Below are positions 26,006-33,978 of a stretch of 64,000 nucleotides of DNA, piece by piece. Every line of letters starts with the position of its first letter. Position 1 is the first letter of the stretch. A model generated the notes under the pieces. The model was not told where the DNA came from. It was given only the letters and a program-made list of their open reading frames with translations, and did no database searches. The position numbers were made by a program, and so were the translations under genes. Where the stretch lies: positions 150,842 through 214,841 of the forward strand of contig JAQWFD010000001.1 of the NCBI GenBank assembly GCA_028704555.1, written 5' to 3'. The DNA is from Desulfobacterales bacterium. Its GTDB lineage: Bacteria > Desulfobacterota > Desulfobacteria > Desulfobacterales > JAQWFD01.

Positions 26006-26674
26006 ATGAGCGTATTCAGAATTGATATTCTTTTCAATGCCGTGCCGCTGCTGGCCGAGGGCCTCCTCGCCACCGTCATCGTTTCGCTGGCGTCTTTTTT
26101 CCTGGCCTTTCTAATCGGCTCTTTGGTGGGAATCGCACGGGCCGAGTCAGCAAAGGCGCGGCGTTTGTTAGCTCCTTATGTCGAGGTGTTCAGAGGAACG
26201 CCGCTGTTGATCCAACTGTTTTTTATCTATTACGGCTTGCCCTCCATCGGAGTGACGATGAACAACTATGTCGCCGGAATAGTTGGCCTGGCATTAAACG
26301 GCGGAGCATATATCTCGGAAATCGTCCGGGGAGCCTTGTACTCGGTTGAAAAAGGCCAGCAGGATGCCGCCGCCGCACTCGGGCTTTCCTGGTTTCAGAC
26401 AATGGCACATGTCATCGTGCCTCAATCAATCCGGGTGGCACTGCCCCCCCTGGTCAATTCCTTTTCCTCACTGATCAAGGATTCTTCCCTGGTTTCCGTG
26501 CTGGCAATCACGGAGCTGACTCGCGTCAGCCAGCTGATTTACACGCGGACTTTCCGTGCCTTCGAGGTGTATCTGGCTGTGGGCACAGTCTATTTTGTGA
26601 TGATTTACGCGGTATCTTTACTATCCGGATATTTTGAAAGAAAATTTTATATTGGCGGTCGCTATGGCCGCTGA
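26006..26674 (+). CDS. Amino-acid ABC transporter permease, third
   Basis: This 222-aa polar-amino-acid permease has VIVSLASFFLAFLIGSLVGI, VEVFRGTPLLIQLFFIYYGL, GAYISEIVRGALYSVEKGQQ and the EAA loop LGLSWFQTMAHVIVPQSIRV. The sequence around its start is nearly identical to that after the binding-protein gene at 21356-22132. Its natural partner is therefore that binding protein, now 3.9 kb away. It probably shares the ATPase at 25076. Confidence 0.92.
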   Translation: MSVFRIDILFNAVPLLAEGLLATVIVSLASFFLAFLIGSLVGIARAESAKARRLLAPYVEVFRGTPLLIQLFFIYYGLPSIGVTMNNYVAGIVGLALNGGAYISEIVRGALYSVEKGQQDAAAALGLSWFQTMAHVIVPQSIRVALPPLVNSFSSLIKDSSLVSVLAITELTRVSQLIYTRTFRAFEVYLAVGTVYFVMIYAVSLLSGYFERKFYIGGRYGR

Positions 26675-26709
26675 AACAACAATTTCCTAAAACGAATTGA
26701 TCATCTGCC

Positions 26710-27213
26710 ATGAAATTTGTATACATCAGTCCGAAGGTCGAAAATCGCATTGAAAGTCTCAAAAAATACGGAAAAGCGGGTAACAGCCTGGCGCAAAAAG
26801 TAATCCGTATCATTGAGAGTCTTACATCTGGAGTCATCCGGAGCCCCATAGATTCAATCGGCCGCTACACCAGCTATGGCGAAAATCGCATCAAAAATTG
26901 CCGAAAATATGATCTGGGATGCGGCTATCGGCTGATCACCCTGCAGCGGGGGCAAAAAATTTTTATCCCCTTTTTCGGAACGCACGATGAATGTCAACGC
27001 TGGCTGGAAAACAACAGCCGCCTGAAAAAGGTCCCTGATGCAAACGGAACATTGTTTCAGATTCCTGATCAACAGCCGCTCACAAGTCCAAAAAAGGCCG
27101 ATTCTGCAGGTCTCGAAGAAAATGCCGAAGATGATGTGATGCTCAAATTAAGTGACAAGGATTTGCGACAGATATTTTCCGGTTTGGTCGAAGGGACAAA
27201 AAAGAGGCTCTAA
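26710..27213 (+). CDS. Putative RelE/HigB-like protein with C-terminal extension
   Basis: This 167-aa protein has an N-terminal half (residues 1-100) resembling the small RelE-type ribonuclease fold. It reads KNCRKYDLGCGYRLITLQRG, then IFIPFFGTHDECQRWLENN, the pattern GYRL...F.GTHDEC..W seen in HigB-like toxins. Residues 100-167 are a low-complexity acidic tail. No antitoxin gene is adjacent, so a free-standing toxin is not established. Confidence 0.5.
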   Translation: MKFVYISPKVENRIESLKKYGKAGNSLAQKVIRIIESLTSGVIRSPIDSIGRYTSYGENRIKNCRKYDLGCGYRLITLQRGQKIFIPFFGTHDECQRWLENNSRLKKVPDANGTLFQIPDQQPLTSPKKADSAGLEENAEDDVMLKLSDKDLRQIFSGLVEGTKKRL

Positions 27214-27319
27214 GGTCGAAAATGTTTTATCCCTGATTCAGAATATTCTGTCTATTTTCGGCTAATCACGATAGCTGAACTAATTATTGCCAGAATGATA
27301 ACAACGCTGTTATTTTCCT

Positions 27320-27575
27320 GAAAATAAACAACCTTGACGTTGAGGTAGCCATCGTCGACGGCGGGCCTTCAGGCCTTGTCGCCGGTTACCATCTTGCCAG
27401 ATCCGGGAAAAGGGGGGGCATGAGGATCGGCGGCATGATGCGCATCAACCGGATCACGGGACGGGTACTTAACTGGTCTCCGGTTGAAATAAGCGGGCTC
27501 CACGTATATTCGCTTGTGATGAAATCCAGGCATATCATTGATGCTACCGGCCATGCGATAGGTGGTAAAAGTGGT
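27320..27575 (+). pseudogene. Remnant of a THI4-type thiazole synthase gene
   Basis: Plus-strand reading gives LDVEVAIVDGGPSGLVAGYH (the dinucleotide-binding start), LARSGK, then, after a gap, GGMMRINRITGRVLNWSPVE and ISGLHVYSLVMKSRHIIDAT followed by GHA. These are the [31 protein letters not shown] and VVDATGH motifs of sulfide-dependent adenosine thiazole synthase, but most of the middle is deleted. No start is evident. Confidence 0.65.
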
Positions 27576-27627
27576 AGAAAAAAATTCTGCAGGCCATAAA
27601 TCAGCGCGCTTCGGACGGACTGAGGCG

Positions 27628-30198
27628 CTAACGAGTCAAAATCCTTTTATACCCTCCTGAAATCAAACTGCTGACGTCGGCAAGTATCCGGGGAACCGGA
27701 ATCCCGCCCGGGCAGGCAAGGTATTTGGGGCTCCAGACCGGATCAAACTTTTCCTTGTACTGGCGAAGCCCCTGAAAGTTGTAAAAGTGCTCCCCGTGTC
27801 GAAAGACAAAGTCGCCCAGCCGGGTCCATATGGGTGAAAGGCCTCTTTCCTCGAAACCCGAGAGCGGCGCCATCCCCAGGTTAAACCAACGGTATCCCTC
27901 GCCTTTTGCCCAGAGCATGAGCTGAAGAAAGATATACTCCATGATTCCGGTGGGGGCTTCGGGGCGGTAGCGCATAAGATCAATGGAAAGCTCTTCCCTG
28001 CCGGCTCCCTGCCAGAAATTTGCGAAGGCAATCATCCGATCATTCTGAAAGGCGACGGCGACCGGATAGCGTTTGAGGTAGGTCTCCGAAAAGAAGCCCA
28101 GAGAAAACCCCTTTTCCCGGCTGTTCTTTCCGGAAAGCCACTGATCGGAGATCTCTTTCAAATCCGCCATGCGCCCGGCCACCGAAGCCTGTGACAACAC
28201 CTCAAAACGGCACCCTTCCTTTTCCAGCTTTCGCAGGGTGTAACGAAAGCCTTTGCGTTGAGCCCCTTCAAGGCTGAACCCGGAAAGCGGCACTCTGGCT
28301 TCTTCACCAAGCTTCAGCAGGCTCAATCCCATGTCCAGATATATGGGCAGCCGATGGTGGCTCACATGGTAGAAAACGCCTCGGTCTCCGTGGCGGTCGG
28401 CCATCTCGCGAAATCGCCACGACAGGTCCTTGAGTTCGCCTTCCAGCCCCACCGGATCGCCCATGGCAACCCAGGTATTGCCGCTGATGCCGTACATGAC
28501 AAACGCGGTTCGGTCATCGTTAAAAATAAAATACTTGTCCCCCAGCGTGGCCAGATGGGCATAGGTATCGCCAGCCTCTTGAACGATACCCCACACCCGG
28601 TCCATCTCCTCCGGTGTCGGCGGTTCAGGGCTCGGCGGCGCAGGCCGCATCAAGCGGGCCGCTGCGAAAAAAAGGGCCAGAAGCACCGCCCCCAGACTTG
28701 CCCTGAGAAACCGCGATGCATGACCGGAAAAGGCGAACTGCCACCACAGGCTGTCGGCATATTCCACGTGCCGGTAGCTGTAATACCCCAGCCAGATCGA
28801 CCCGCAGAGCACCACCAGCACGGCGGCGACCCATGAGGCGCTGAATCGGCCGTCAAATAGAGACGCTTTACGATAAAAATAGCGTCTGCAGGGGGCAAGT
28901 GTCGCACCGATCAGCAGCAGCGCCAGCGCCTCCTCGTAATCCAGCCCCTTTGCGATGGAACCTGCTGCGCCGACCGCCAGGAACGCAAGCATCATCACAT
29001 AGGCCGCATCCAAACGACGCTGAAGCCCGCGTCCCAGGAGCAGCAGACCCATTCCGACCACACTGGCCGAAAAATGGGAGAGTTCGATCAGCGATAGCGG
29101 CAGCATCCGTTTCAACAGGGCGATTCGTGAATCAATGGCAGGCGTCACTCCCGACAGAAGCAAAATGGTGCCGGCGACAAAGGCGGCCAGCCCGAATATC
29201 TGGGGAATAAGCGGCGAAATCCAGTGGCCGAAGAAGACATCAAGATGCTTAAACTTTTTCTTTCCTCTGAAAAGCTCATGCCCCCCGAGAAGAACAGCGG
29301 CAACAGCCAGGGGCAGCCAGTAATAAACCATCCGATAGGCCAACAGGCCTCCCAGGATCTGGGGTGCCGGAATGACCGGTGACAGCAGGACGGTGAAGAC
29401 AGATTCGAATACACCCAGCCCGCCGGGAACCTGGCTGACCAGACCGGCCAGCTGAGCCAGAAGAAAAGCGCCTAAAAACAATGAAAAAGAGATGTCGGAC
29501 GACCCTTTGGGTATTAGCAGATAGAGCACCCCTGCGGCCAGCGACCAGTCCGCGGCGCCAATACCGGCCTGCCAGGGAACCAGCCCGATCCGCGGCCACC
29601 GAATCGCCTCCCCCCGGATGGCAATGGGCTTTTTCCGGATGCCGGCGACCGCTGTATACCCGGCGACTACCGCAAGGCAGAAAAACCCCGGCCACCACAT
29701 AGAGGCAAATGGCAGGTGAATCGATGGCGGCACCGCTTCCGGTGCCATTACCGACATCACGCCGAACAGAAAAAAGAACCCGAGCCACACGGAAACAGTG
29801 CAGAAAAGCACCACCCGGGAAATTTCGATCACTGAAAGCCCCCAGACCGAGTAGAGACGGTAGCGAACCGAAGCGCCGGCAATCATGGAAAAGCCGATGT
29901 TGTTGCTGAACGCGTAGCCGATAAACGACGCCAATGCACTCTTCGAGTAGCCGATCGGGTGCTGAATGTAGTGAAGGGCCAGGGCGTCATAGCCCGTCAT
30001 AGCGGAGTAACCTGCCACGGTCAGCAGAACCGCACCCCAGAGCCGAAAGGATGGGATCAGAGAAAGATTATGGAAAATATCCTCAAGGCGGTAAGCCGAA
30101 AGTTCACGATGCAGAAGCCATGCGACAGCACCGAACAGACACAGGCTGAACGCCGGACCCAGGTAGCGCTTTACTGTGAAATGATTATTGGCTGACAT
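27628..30198 (-). CDS. MprF-like phosphatidylglycerol lysyltransferase/flippase
   Basis: This 856-aa protein has an N-terminal membrane part with about fourteen hydrophobic segments (residues 10-530; flippase part includes AGASVRYRLYSVWGLSVIEI and QVPGGLGVFESVFTVLLSPV). The C-terminal DUF2156 aminoacyltransferase domain has GDPVGLEGELKDLSWRF, LSIDLMRYRPEAPTGIMEYI and WFNLGMAPLSGFE. This is the MprF architecture: it transfers an amino acid from tRNA to phosphatidylglycerol and flips the lipid. The ATG at 30198 follows GGGGGA; the frame extends upstream to 30267 without support. Confidence 0.85.
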   Translation of the reverse strand: MSANNHFTVKRYLGPAFSLCLFGAVAWLLHRELSAYRLEDIFHNLSLIPSFRLWGAVLLTVAGYSAMTGYDALALHYIQHPIGYSKSALASFIGYAFSNNIGFSMIAGASVRYRLYSVWGLSVIEISRVVLFCTVSVWLGFFFLFGVMSVMAPEAVPPSIHLPFASMWWPGFFCLAVVAGYTAVAGIRKKPIAIRGEAIRWPRIGLVPWQAGIGAADWSLAAGVLYLLIPKGSSDISFSLFLGAFLLAQLAGLVSQVPGGLGVFESVFTVLLSPVIPAPQILGGLLAYRMVYYWLPLAVAAVLLGGHELFRGKKKFKHLDVFFGHWISPLIPQIFGLAAFVAGTILLLSGVTPAIDSRIALLKRMLPLSLIELSHFSASVVGMGLLLLGRGLQRRLDAAYVMMLAFLAVGAAGSIAKGLDYEEALALLLIGATLAPCRRYFYRKASLFDGRFSASWVAAVLVVLCGSIWLGYYSYRHVEYADSLWWQFAFSGHASRFLRASLGAVLLALFFAAARLMRPAPPSPEPPTPEEMDRVWGIVQEAGDTYAHLATLGDKYFIFNDDRTAFVMYGISGNTWVAMGDPVGLEGELKDLSWRFREMADRHGDRGVFYHVSHHRLPIYLDMGLSLLKLGEEARVPLSGFSLEGAQRKGFRYTLRKLEKEGCRFEVLSQASVAGRMADLKEISDQWLSGKNSREKGFSLGFFSETYLKRYPVAVAFQNDRMIAFANFWQGAGREELSIDLMRYRPEAPTGIMEYIFLQLMLWAKGEGYRWFNLGMAPLSGFEERGLSPIWTRLGDFVFRHGEHFYNFQGLRQYKEKFDPVWSPKYLACPGGIPVPRILADVSSLISGGYKRILTR

Positions 30199-30229
30199 TA
30201 GTCCCCCATCTTTCGGTAAAAAAAGCGTT

Positions 30230-30385
30230 TGACCCACTCCGCAAAGATGTCCACCGACCGGAAGCATCCAGGACAGAATGAACCGTCACCCGGCCTTCGG
30301 TCACTGTACCGGTCTTGTCTGAGCACAGCACATCCATACTGCCGAAATTTTCGATGTACATAGACGAAGAAATAGTGACCCACAT
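30230..30385 (-). pseudogene. Fragment of a P-type (Mg2+-type) ATPase
   Basis: The minus strand encodes IENFGSMDVLCSDKTGTVTE followed by GRVTVHSVLDASG. This contains the invariant phosphorylation motif DKTGT in the context typical of magnesium-translocating P-type ATPases. Nothing of the rest of a roughly 900-aa pump is present. It directly precedes the MprF gene. Confidence 0.65.
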
Positions 30386-30407
30386 TTTGCCCGGATCAAA
30401 TTGTCGA

Positions 30408-30436
30408 TTGACATTTGAATTACATTCGTTTATTTT
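30408..30436 (+). promoter_or_regulatory. Sigma-70-type promoter of the leader/liv operon
   Basis: A perfect -35 TTGACA (30408-30413), a 17-nt spacer and a -10 TATTTT (30431-30436) place the start of transcription near 30443, about 28 nt before the leader-peptide ATG. Confidence 0.6.
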
Positions 30437-30470
30437 TTATAAAAAAACATTAACACGAATGGAAAACCAC

Positions 30471-30557
30471 ATGACGATCCGGAAATTTTACTTTTTTATG
30501 TTTACCTTTTTTGGCGGTTTTTTCTTTAGAAAGTCTGCCGGTGGGGTAGATATGTAA
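30471..30557 (+). CDS. Phenylalanine-rich leader peptide
   Basis: This 28-aa open frame reads MTIRKFYFFMFTFFGGFFFR and then KSAGGVDM. Nine of 28 residues are Phe, plus one Tyr, concentrated at codons 6-19. It is preceded by GGAA at suitable spacing and followed by mutually exclusive hairpins, the layout of an amino-acid attenuator (compare PheL/PheM peptides). It is too short for routine ORF calling. It lies upstream of a LIV-type transporter operon with nothing between but the attenuator. Confidence 0.8.
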   Translation: MTIRKFYFFMFTFFGGFFFRKSAGGVDM

Positions 30558-30626
30558 AAAACGGATCATATCAAGACACACAACCCACGGGCAGACTGAA
30601 AGCAGTCTAAAACCCGTGGTTTTTTT
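30531..30626 (+). promoter_or_regulatory. Transcription attenuator with Phe leader (antiterminator A:B, terminator B:C)
   Basis: Segment A (30532-30546, inside the last leader codons) pairs with segment B (30583-30597) at 13 of 15 positions. B (CCACGGG, 30585-30591, and AGACTG, 30593-30598) instead pairs with C (CAGTCT at 30603-30608 and CCCGTGG at 30613-30619), followed by seven Ts: an intrinsic terminator. A ribosome reaching the leader stop would cover A and let B:C form. A ribosome stalled at upstream Phe codons would leave A free to trap B and permit readthrough. Confidence 0.78.
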
Positions 30627-30632
30627 ATTTTT

Positions 30633-30670
30633 AAGGGCCGCGGAGTTGTATACTTCCGGCCCTTTTTTTG
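30633..30670 (+). terminator. Second intrinsic terminator before livJ
   Basis: AAGGGCCG (30633-30640) pairs perfectly with CGGCCCTT (30657-30664) and the arm runs into a T-tract. It lies only 13 nt after the attenuator terminator. A further AGGGCC/GGCCCT pair occurs at 30711-30724. How readthrough past this second hairpin happens is unclear. Confidence 0.7.
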
Positions 30671-30765
30671 TCAGCCGGGCCGTGGATGAGGCAACAGCAG
30701 CCTGGAGCCAAGGGCCTCGGCCCTGAAACCCGATAACCCGTTCAACCAACAAGGAGACCGACCCC

Positions 30766-31938
30766 ATGTTATTTACCCTTAAGCTGAAACCCATTTTCAT
30801 CCTGTTATCCCTGATCATCGCAGCATGCCTCTGGCTGCCGGCAGCATCTCCTGCCGCGGACACGTATAAAATCGGCGGCATTTTTTCATCTACGGGTCCG
30901 GCCTCATTTCTCGGAGACCCCGAGAAAAAAACCATGCAGATGGTCATCGATACCGTAAACGAACGTGGCGGAGTCGATGGTCACCTGCTGGAGGCGGTCA
31001 TCTATGACTCCGAAGGTGATCCGCAAAAGGCCGTTAGTGCGATCAACAAGCTGATCCACAAGGACCGGGTGATTGCCGTCATCGGCCCCAGCACCACCCC
31101 GACCACGCTGGCCGTTGCATCCTTTGCCGAAAGGGCCCAAATTCCCCTGATCAGTTGCGCCGCCGGCATCAAAATTACCGATCCGGTCAAGCCCTGGATC
31201 TTTAAAACCGCCCAGAGCGATGTGCTGGCAGTATCAGCCGTATACCGGCGCATGAGAAAAACGGGCATTCACGACATCGCGATCCTCACGGTTTCCAACG
31301 CCTATGGGGAGAGCGGAAAGAATCAACTGGAAAACCAGGCGAAGGCATTCGGCATCCGCATTGTCCGTGCCGAAAGCTTTGGCGCCAAAGATACCGACAT
31401 GACCGCCCAGCTGACCAAAATACGGACCGCCGCTCCGGAAGCCATCGTCTGCTGGGGCACCAATCCCGGTCCGGCCGTGGTGGCCAAAAATGTCCGGCAG
31501 CTGAATATAACCATTCCCCTGTACCAGAGCCACGGGGTCGCCTCACCGAAATTTCTGGAGCTGGCCGGAGACGCTGCCGAAGGCATCCTGCTTCCCACGG
31601 GCAAAATCCTCGTGGCCTCAAAACTGCCGGAAACCGATGCACAGAAACCGGTGCTGAAAACCTATATCGATCAGTACAGCTCCCGGTGGGGCCAGGAGGT
31701 ATCCGGATTCGGCGGATATGCCTATGACGCGGTCAACATGCTCATCAAGGCGCTGGAAGGATCAAACGGCGACCGGAACAAGATAAGGGCTGCTTTGGAG
31801 GGCATGGAAAAACATGTCGGCGTCAGCGGTATATTCAATTTTTCCAAAACCGATCACAACGGTCTGACTCCGGACGCCTTTGTGATGGTGCAAATCCGGA
31901 ACAATGACTGGCGGCTGGTCGATGCCGGAAAAAATTAA
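30766..31938 (+). CDS. livJ: Branched-chain/aromatic amino-acid ABC transporter binding protein (LivJ-like)
   Basis: This 390-aa protein has a signal peptide (IFILLSLIIAACLWLPAASPA) and a type I periplasmic-binding fold: YKIGGIFSSTGPASFLGDPE, INKLIHKDRVIAVIGPSTTP, PLISCAAGIKITDPVKPWIF and GGYAYDAVNMLIKALEG. This is the Leu/Ile/Val-binding family (Peripla_BP_6). AAGGAG lies 11 nt before the ATG. It is the first structural gene behind a phenylalanine leader and attenuator, suggesting an aromatic amino acid, likely Phe, among its ligands. Confidence 0.9.
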   Translation: MLFTLKLKPIFILLSLIIAACLWLPAASPAADTYKIGGIFSSTGPASFLGDPEKKTMQMVIDTVNERGGVDGHLLEAVIYDSEGDPQKAVSAINKLIHKDRVIAVIGPSTTPTTLAVASFAERAQIPLISCAAGIKITDPVKPWIFKTAQSDVLAVSAVYRRMRKTGIHDIAILTVSNAYGESGKNQLENQAKAFGIRIVRAESFGAKDTDMTAQLTKIRTAAPEAIVCWGTNPGPAVVAKNVRQLNITIPLYQSHGVASPKFLELAGDAAEGILLPTGKILVASKLPETDAQKPVLKTYIDQYSSRWGQEVSGFGGYAYDAVNMLIKALEGSNGDRNKIRAALEGMEKHVGVSGIFNFSKTDHNGLTPDAFVMVQIRNNDWRLVDAGKN

Positions 31939-32011
31939 ACGATACGGTAATCGACAGCCGGCTGCGCCGATAACGGCAAATTTCAACCCTTATTGATGAA
32001 TTGTAATTCTT

Positions 32012-32887
32012 ATGCAGGAAATCCTTCAATACCTTTTTTCGGGCATTACCAGCGGCGCTGTCTATGCGGTGACGGCCATCGGCCTGTCCATGCTGTACAG
32101 CTCAACCGACCTGATCAACTTTTCCCACGGCGAATTTGTCATGCTGGGAGCTATGGGGCTGGTCACCCTCTGGGTCAAGTGCTCGATTCCCCTTCCCCTG
32201 GCCTTTATCCTGACCGTGCTGGGGGTGTCCGCGGCAGGGCTCCTGTTCGAGCGGTTTGCCATCCGGACGGCCCGAAAACCCGAGCCCATCGTCCTGGTGA
32301 TCATCACGGTCGGCGCCTCCATCTTCCTGCGGGGCATTGCCATGACCGCATGGGGCAAGGATTCTCACAGCGTGCCGGCCTTTTCGGATCACGCGCCGAT
32401 CGACATGGCCGGGGCCACACTGCTGCCGCAGAGCATCTGGATCATTGCAGCCCTCGTGATCCTGGTCATGGGGCTTTACCTTTTTTTCACGCGGTCGCTG
32501 ACGGGAAAGGCTATGACCGCCTGCGCCATCAACCGGCGGGCGGCCTGGCTGGCCGGTATCCCGTCGGACCGGATGACGATGCTGGCATTCGGGATGAGTT
32601 CAGGGATAGGGGCAATTGCGGGCATTTTCATCGCTCCGATTACCATGAACAGCTATGACATGGGCACCCTGCTCGGTTTGAAAGGCTTTTGCGCCGCCAT
32701 GATCGGTGGCCTCGGGAGCCTGTGGGGCGCCCTGGCAGGCGGATTTCTTCTGGGAATCCTCGAAGCCGCGGGAGTGGCCTTTTTCCCCTCGGGCATAAAA
32801 GATGCCATCGCCTTTCTGGCCCTGCTCCTGATCCTGTATGTCCGCCCGCAGGGGCTTTTTGCCGCTGGGGAGGCCAGGAGGTTTTAG
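32012..32887 (+). CDS. livH: Branched-chain amino-acid ABC transporter permease LivH
   Basis: This 291-aa protein has eight or so hydrophobic segments and LivH-family motifs: SGITSGAVYAVTAIGLSMLY, LINFSHGEFVMLGAMG, LLGLKGFCAAMIGGLGSLWG, and AFLALLLILYVRPQGLF at the end. It forms the translocation pore with LivM. It starts 73 bp after livJ. Confidence 0.94.
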   Translation: MQEILQYLFSGITSGAVYAVTAIGLSMLYSSTDLINFSHGEFVMLGAMGLVTLWVKCSIPLPLAFILTVLGVSAAGLLFERFAIRTARKPEPIVLVIITVGASIFLRGIAMTAWGKDSHSVPAFSDHAPIDMAGATLLPQSIWIIAALVILVMGLYLFFTRSLTGKAMTACAINRRAAWLAGIPSDRMTMLAFGMSSGIGAIAGIFIAPITMNSYDMGTLLGLKGFCAAMIGGLGSLWGALAGGFLLGILEAAGVAFFPSGIKDAIAFLALLLILYVRPQGLFAAGEARRF

Positions 32888-32904
32888 GGGAAAAGACAGA
32901 GGCC

Positions 32905-32990
32905 AGAGGTCGGAGATCAGAGATCAGAGATCAGAGATCAGAGGGCAGAGGGCAGAAAACTCTCGACTCACGACTCACGACTGAAGACCG
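32905..32990. repeat. Heptameric short tandem repeats (array 1)
   Basis: Between livH and livM the sequence runs in 7-bp steps: four AGATCAG units, two AGGGCAG units and then CGACTCA units. It interrupts an otherwise tight operon. Similar arrays occur at 36691-36787, 39985-40043 and 46228-46252. Confidence 0.8.
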
Positions 32991-33027
32991 CTGATACATA
33001 ACCGGAAATCTAAAATAAGACAGAATT

Positions 33028-33978
33028 ATGCACACTATTAAACGAAACCCCCTCACCTATCACATCGGTTTTCTCCTGGCCGTGGTGCTGGCCGGGGTGC
33101 TGATTGAAAACACGTATTATCTACAGGTCCTGACCTTTATCGGGATCAATTCCATCCTGGCGCTGGGGCTGAATATGCTGATGGGCTACGCGGGACAGGT
33201 ATCATTGGGGCACGCGGCCTTTTACGGCATCGGGGCCTATACCACGGCGATTCTGTCCGGAACGATGGGGCTTTCTCCGTGGCTGGCACTGGTTTGCGCG
33301 CTGGCCATTGCGATACTGGTCGCTTTCATTGTCGGGATTCCCACCCTGAAACTCTCCGGCTATTATCTGGCCATGGGCACCCTCGGGTTCGGCATGATCG
33401 TCCATATCGTCCTTCGCGAATGGAGCGCCTTGACCGGAGGCGCCTCCGGGTTTGTGGGCATTCCCATGCTGGAAGCAGGACAAATCGTATTTTTGCCGGG
33501 GAAAAGCTATTTTTTCCTGGTCTGGGCCTTTGTCTTTGTCAGCATCCTGCTGTGCAGAAGAATCCTGTCATCCCGCATGGGCCTAGCCCTGCGCTCCATC
33601 CATGACAGCGAAAACGCATCCCGGGCCGTGGGCGTCAATACGCGGGCCCTGAAACTTCAGGTGTTCATGCTCAGCGCCGCGCTCGGGGCACTGGCCGGGT
33701 TTTTATACGCGCATTTTGTCGGGTTCATCAGCCCGGGGTCCTTTGATTTTATGGTCTCGGTCAAGATCGTGACCATGGTGGTCATCGGCGGCATGGCCAG
33801 TGTTTGGGGCGCTCTCCTGGGCGCATCGCTGCTCACCCTTCTTCCCGAGGCGCTTCACGGCTTTGCCGAGTTTGAAATGCTGGTTTACGGGACGATTTTA
33901 ATAACGGTAATGATTTTCATGCCCCAGGGGCTGACCCGGGGACTCCTGGATATATATGAAAAAACAAAAAAACGCTGA
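33028..33978 (+). CDS. livM: Branched-chain amino-acid ABC transporter permease LivM
   Basis: This 316-aa membrane protein has LNMLMGYAGQVSLGHAAFYG, IGAYTTAILS, LKLSGYYLAMGTLGFGMIVH and MVVIGGMASVWGALLGASLL, all LivM hallmarks. Its end overlaps livG by 23 bp. Confidence 0.95.
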   Translation: MHTIKRNPLTYHIGFLLAVVLAGVLIENTYYLQVLTFIGINSILALGLNMLMGYAGQVSLGHAAFYGIGAYTTAILSGTMGLSPWLALVCALAIAILVAFIVGIPTLKLSGYYLAMGTLGFGMIVHIVLREWSALTGGASGFVGIPMLEAGQIVFLPGKSYFFLVWAFVFVSILLCRRILSSRMGLALRSIHDSENASRAVGVNTRALKLQVFMLSAALGALAGFLYAHFVGFISPGSFDFMVSVKIVTMVVIGGMASVWGALLGASLLTLLPEALHGFAEFEMLVYGTILITVMIFMPQGLTRGLLDIYEKTKKR

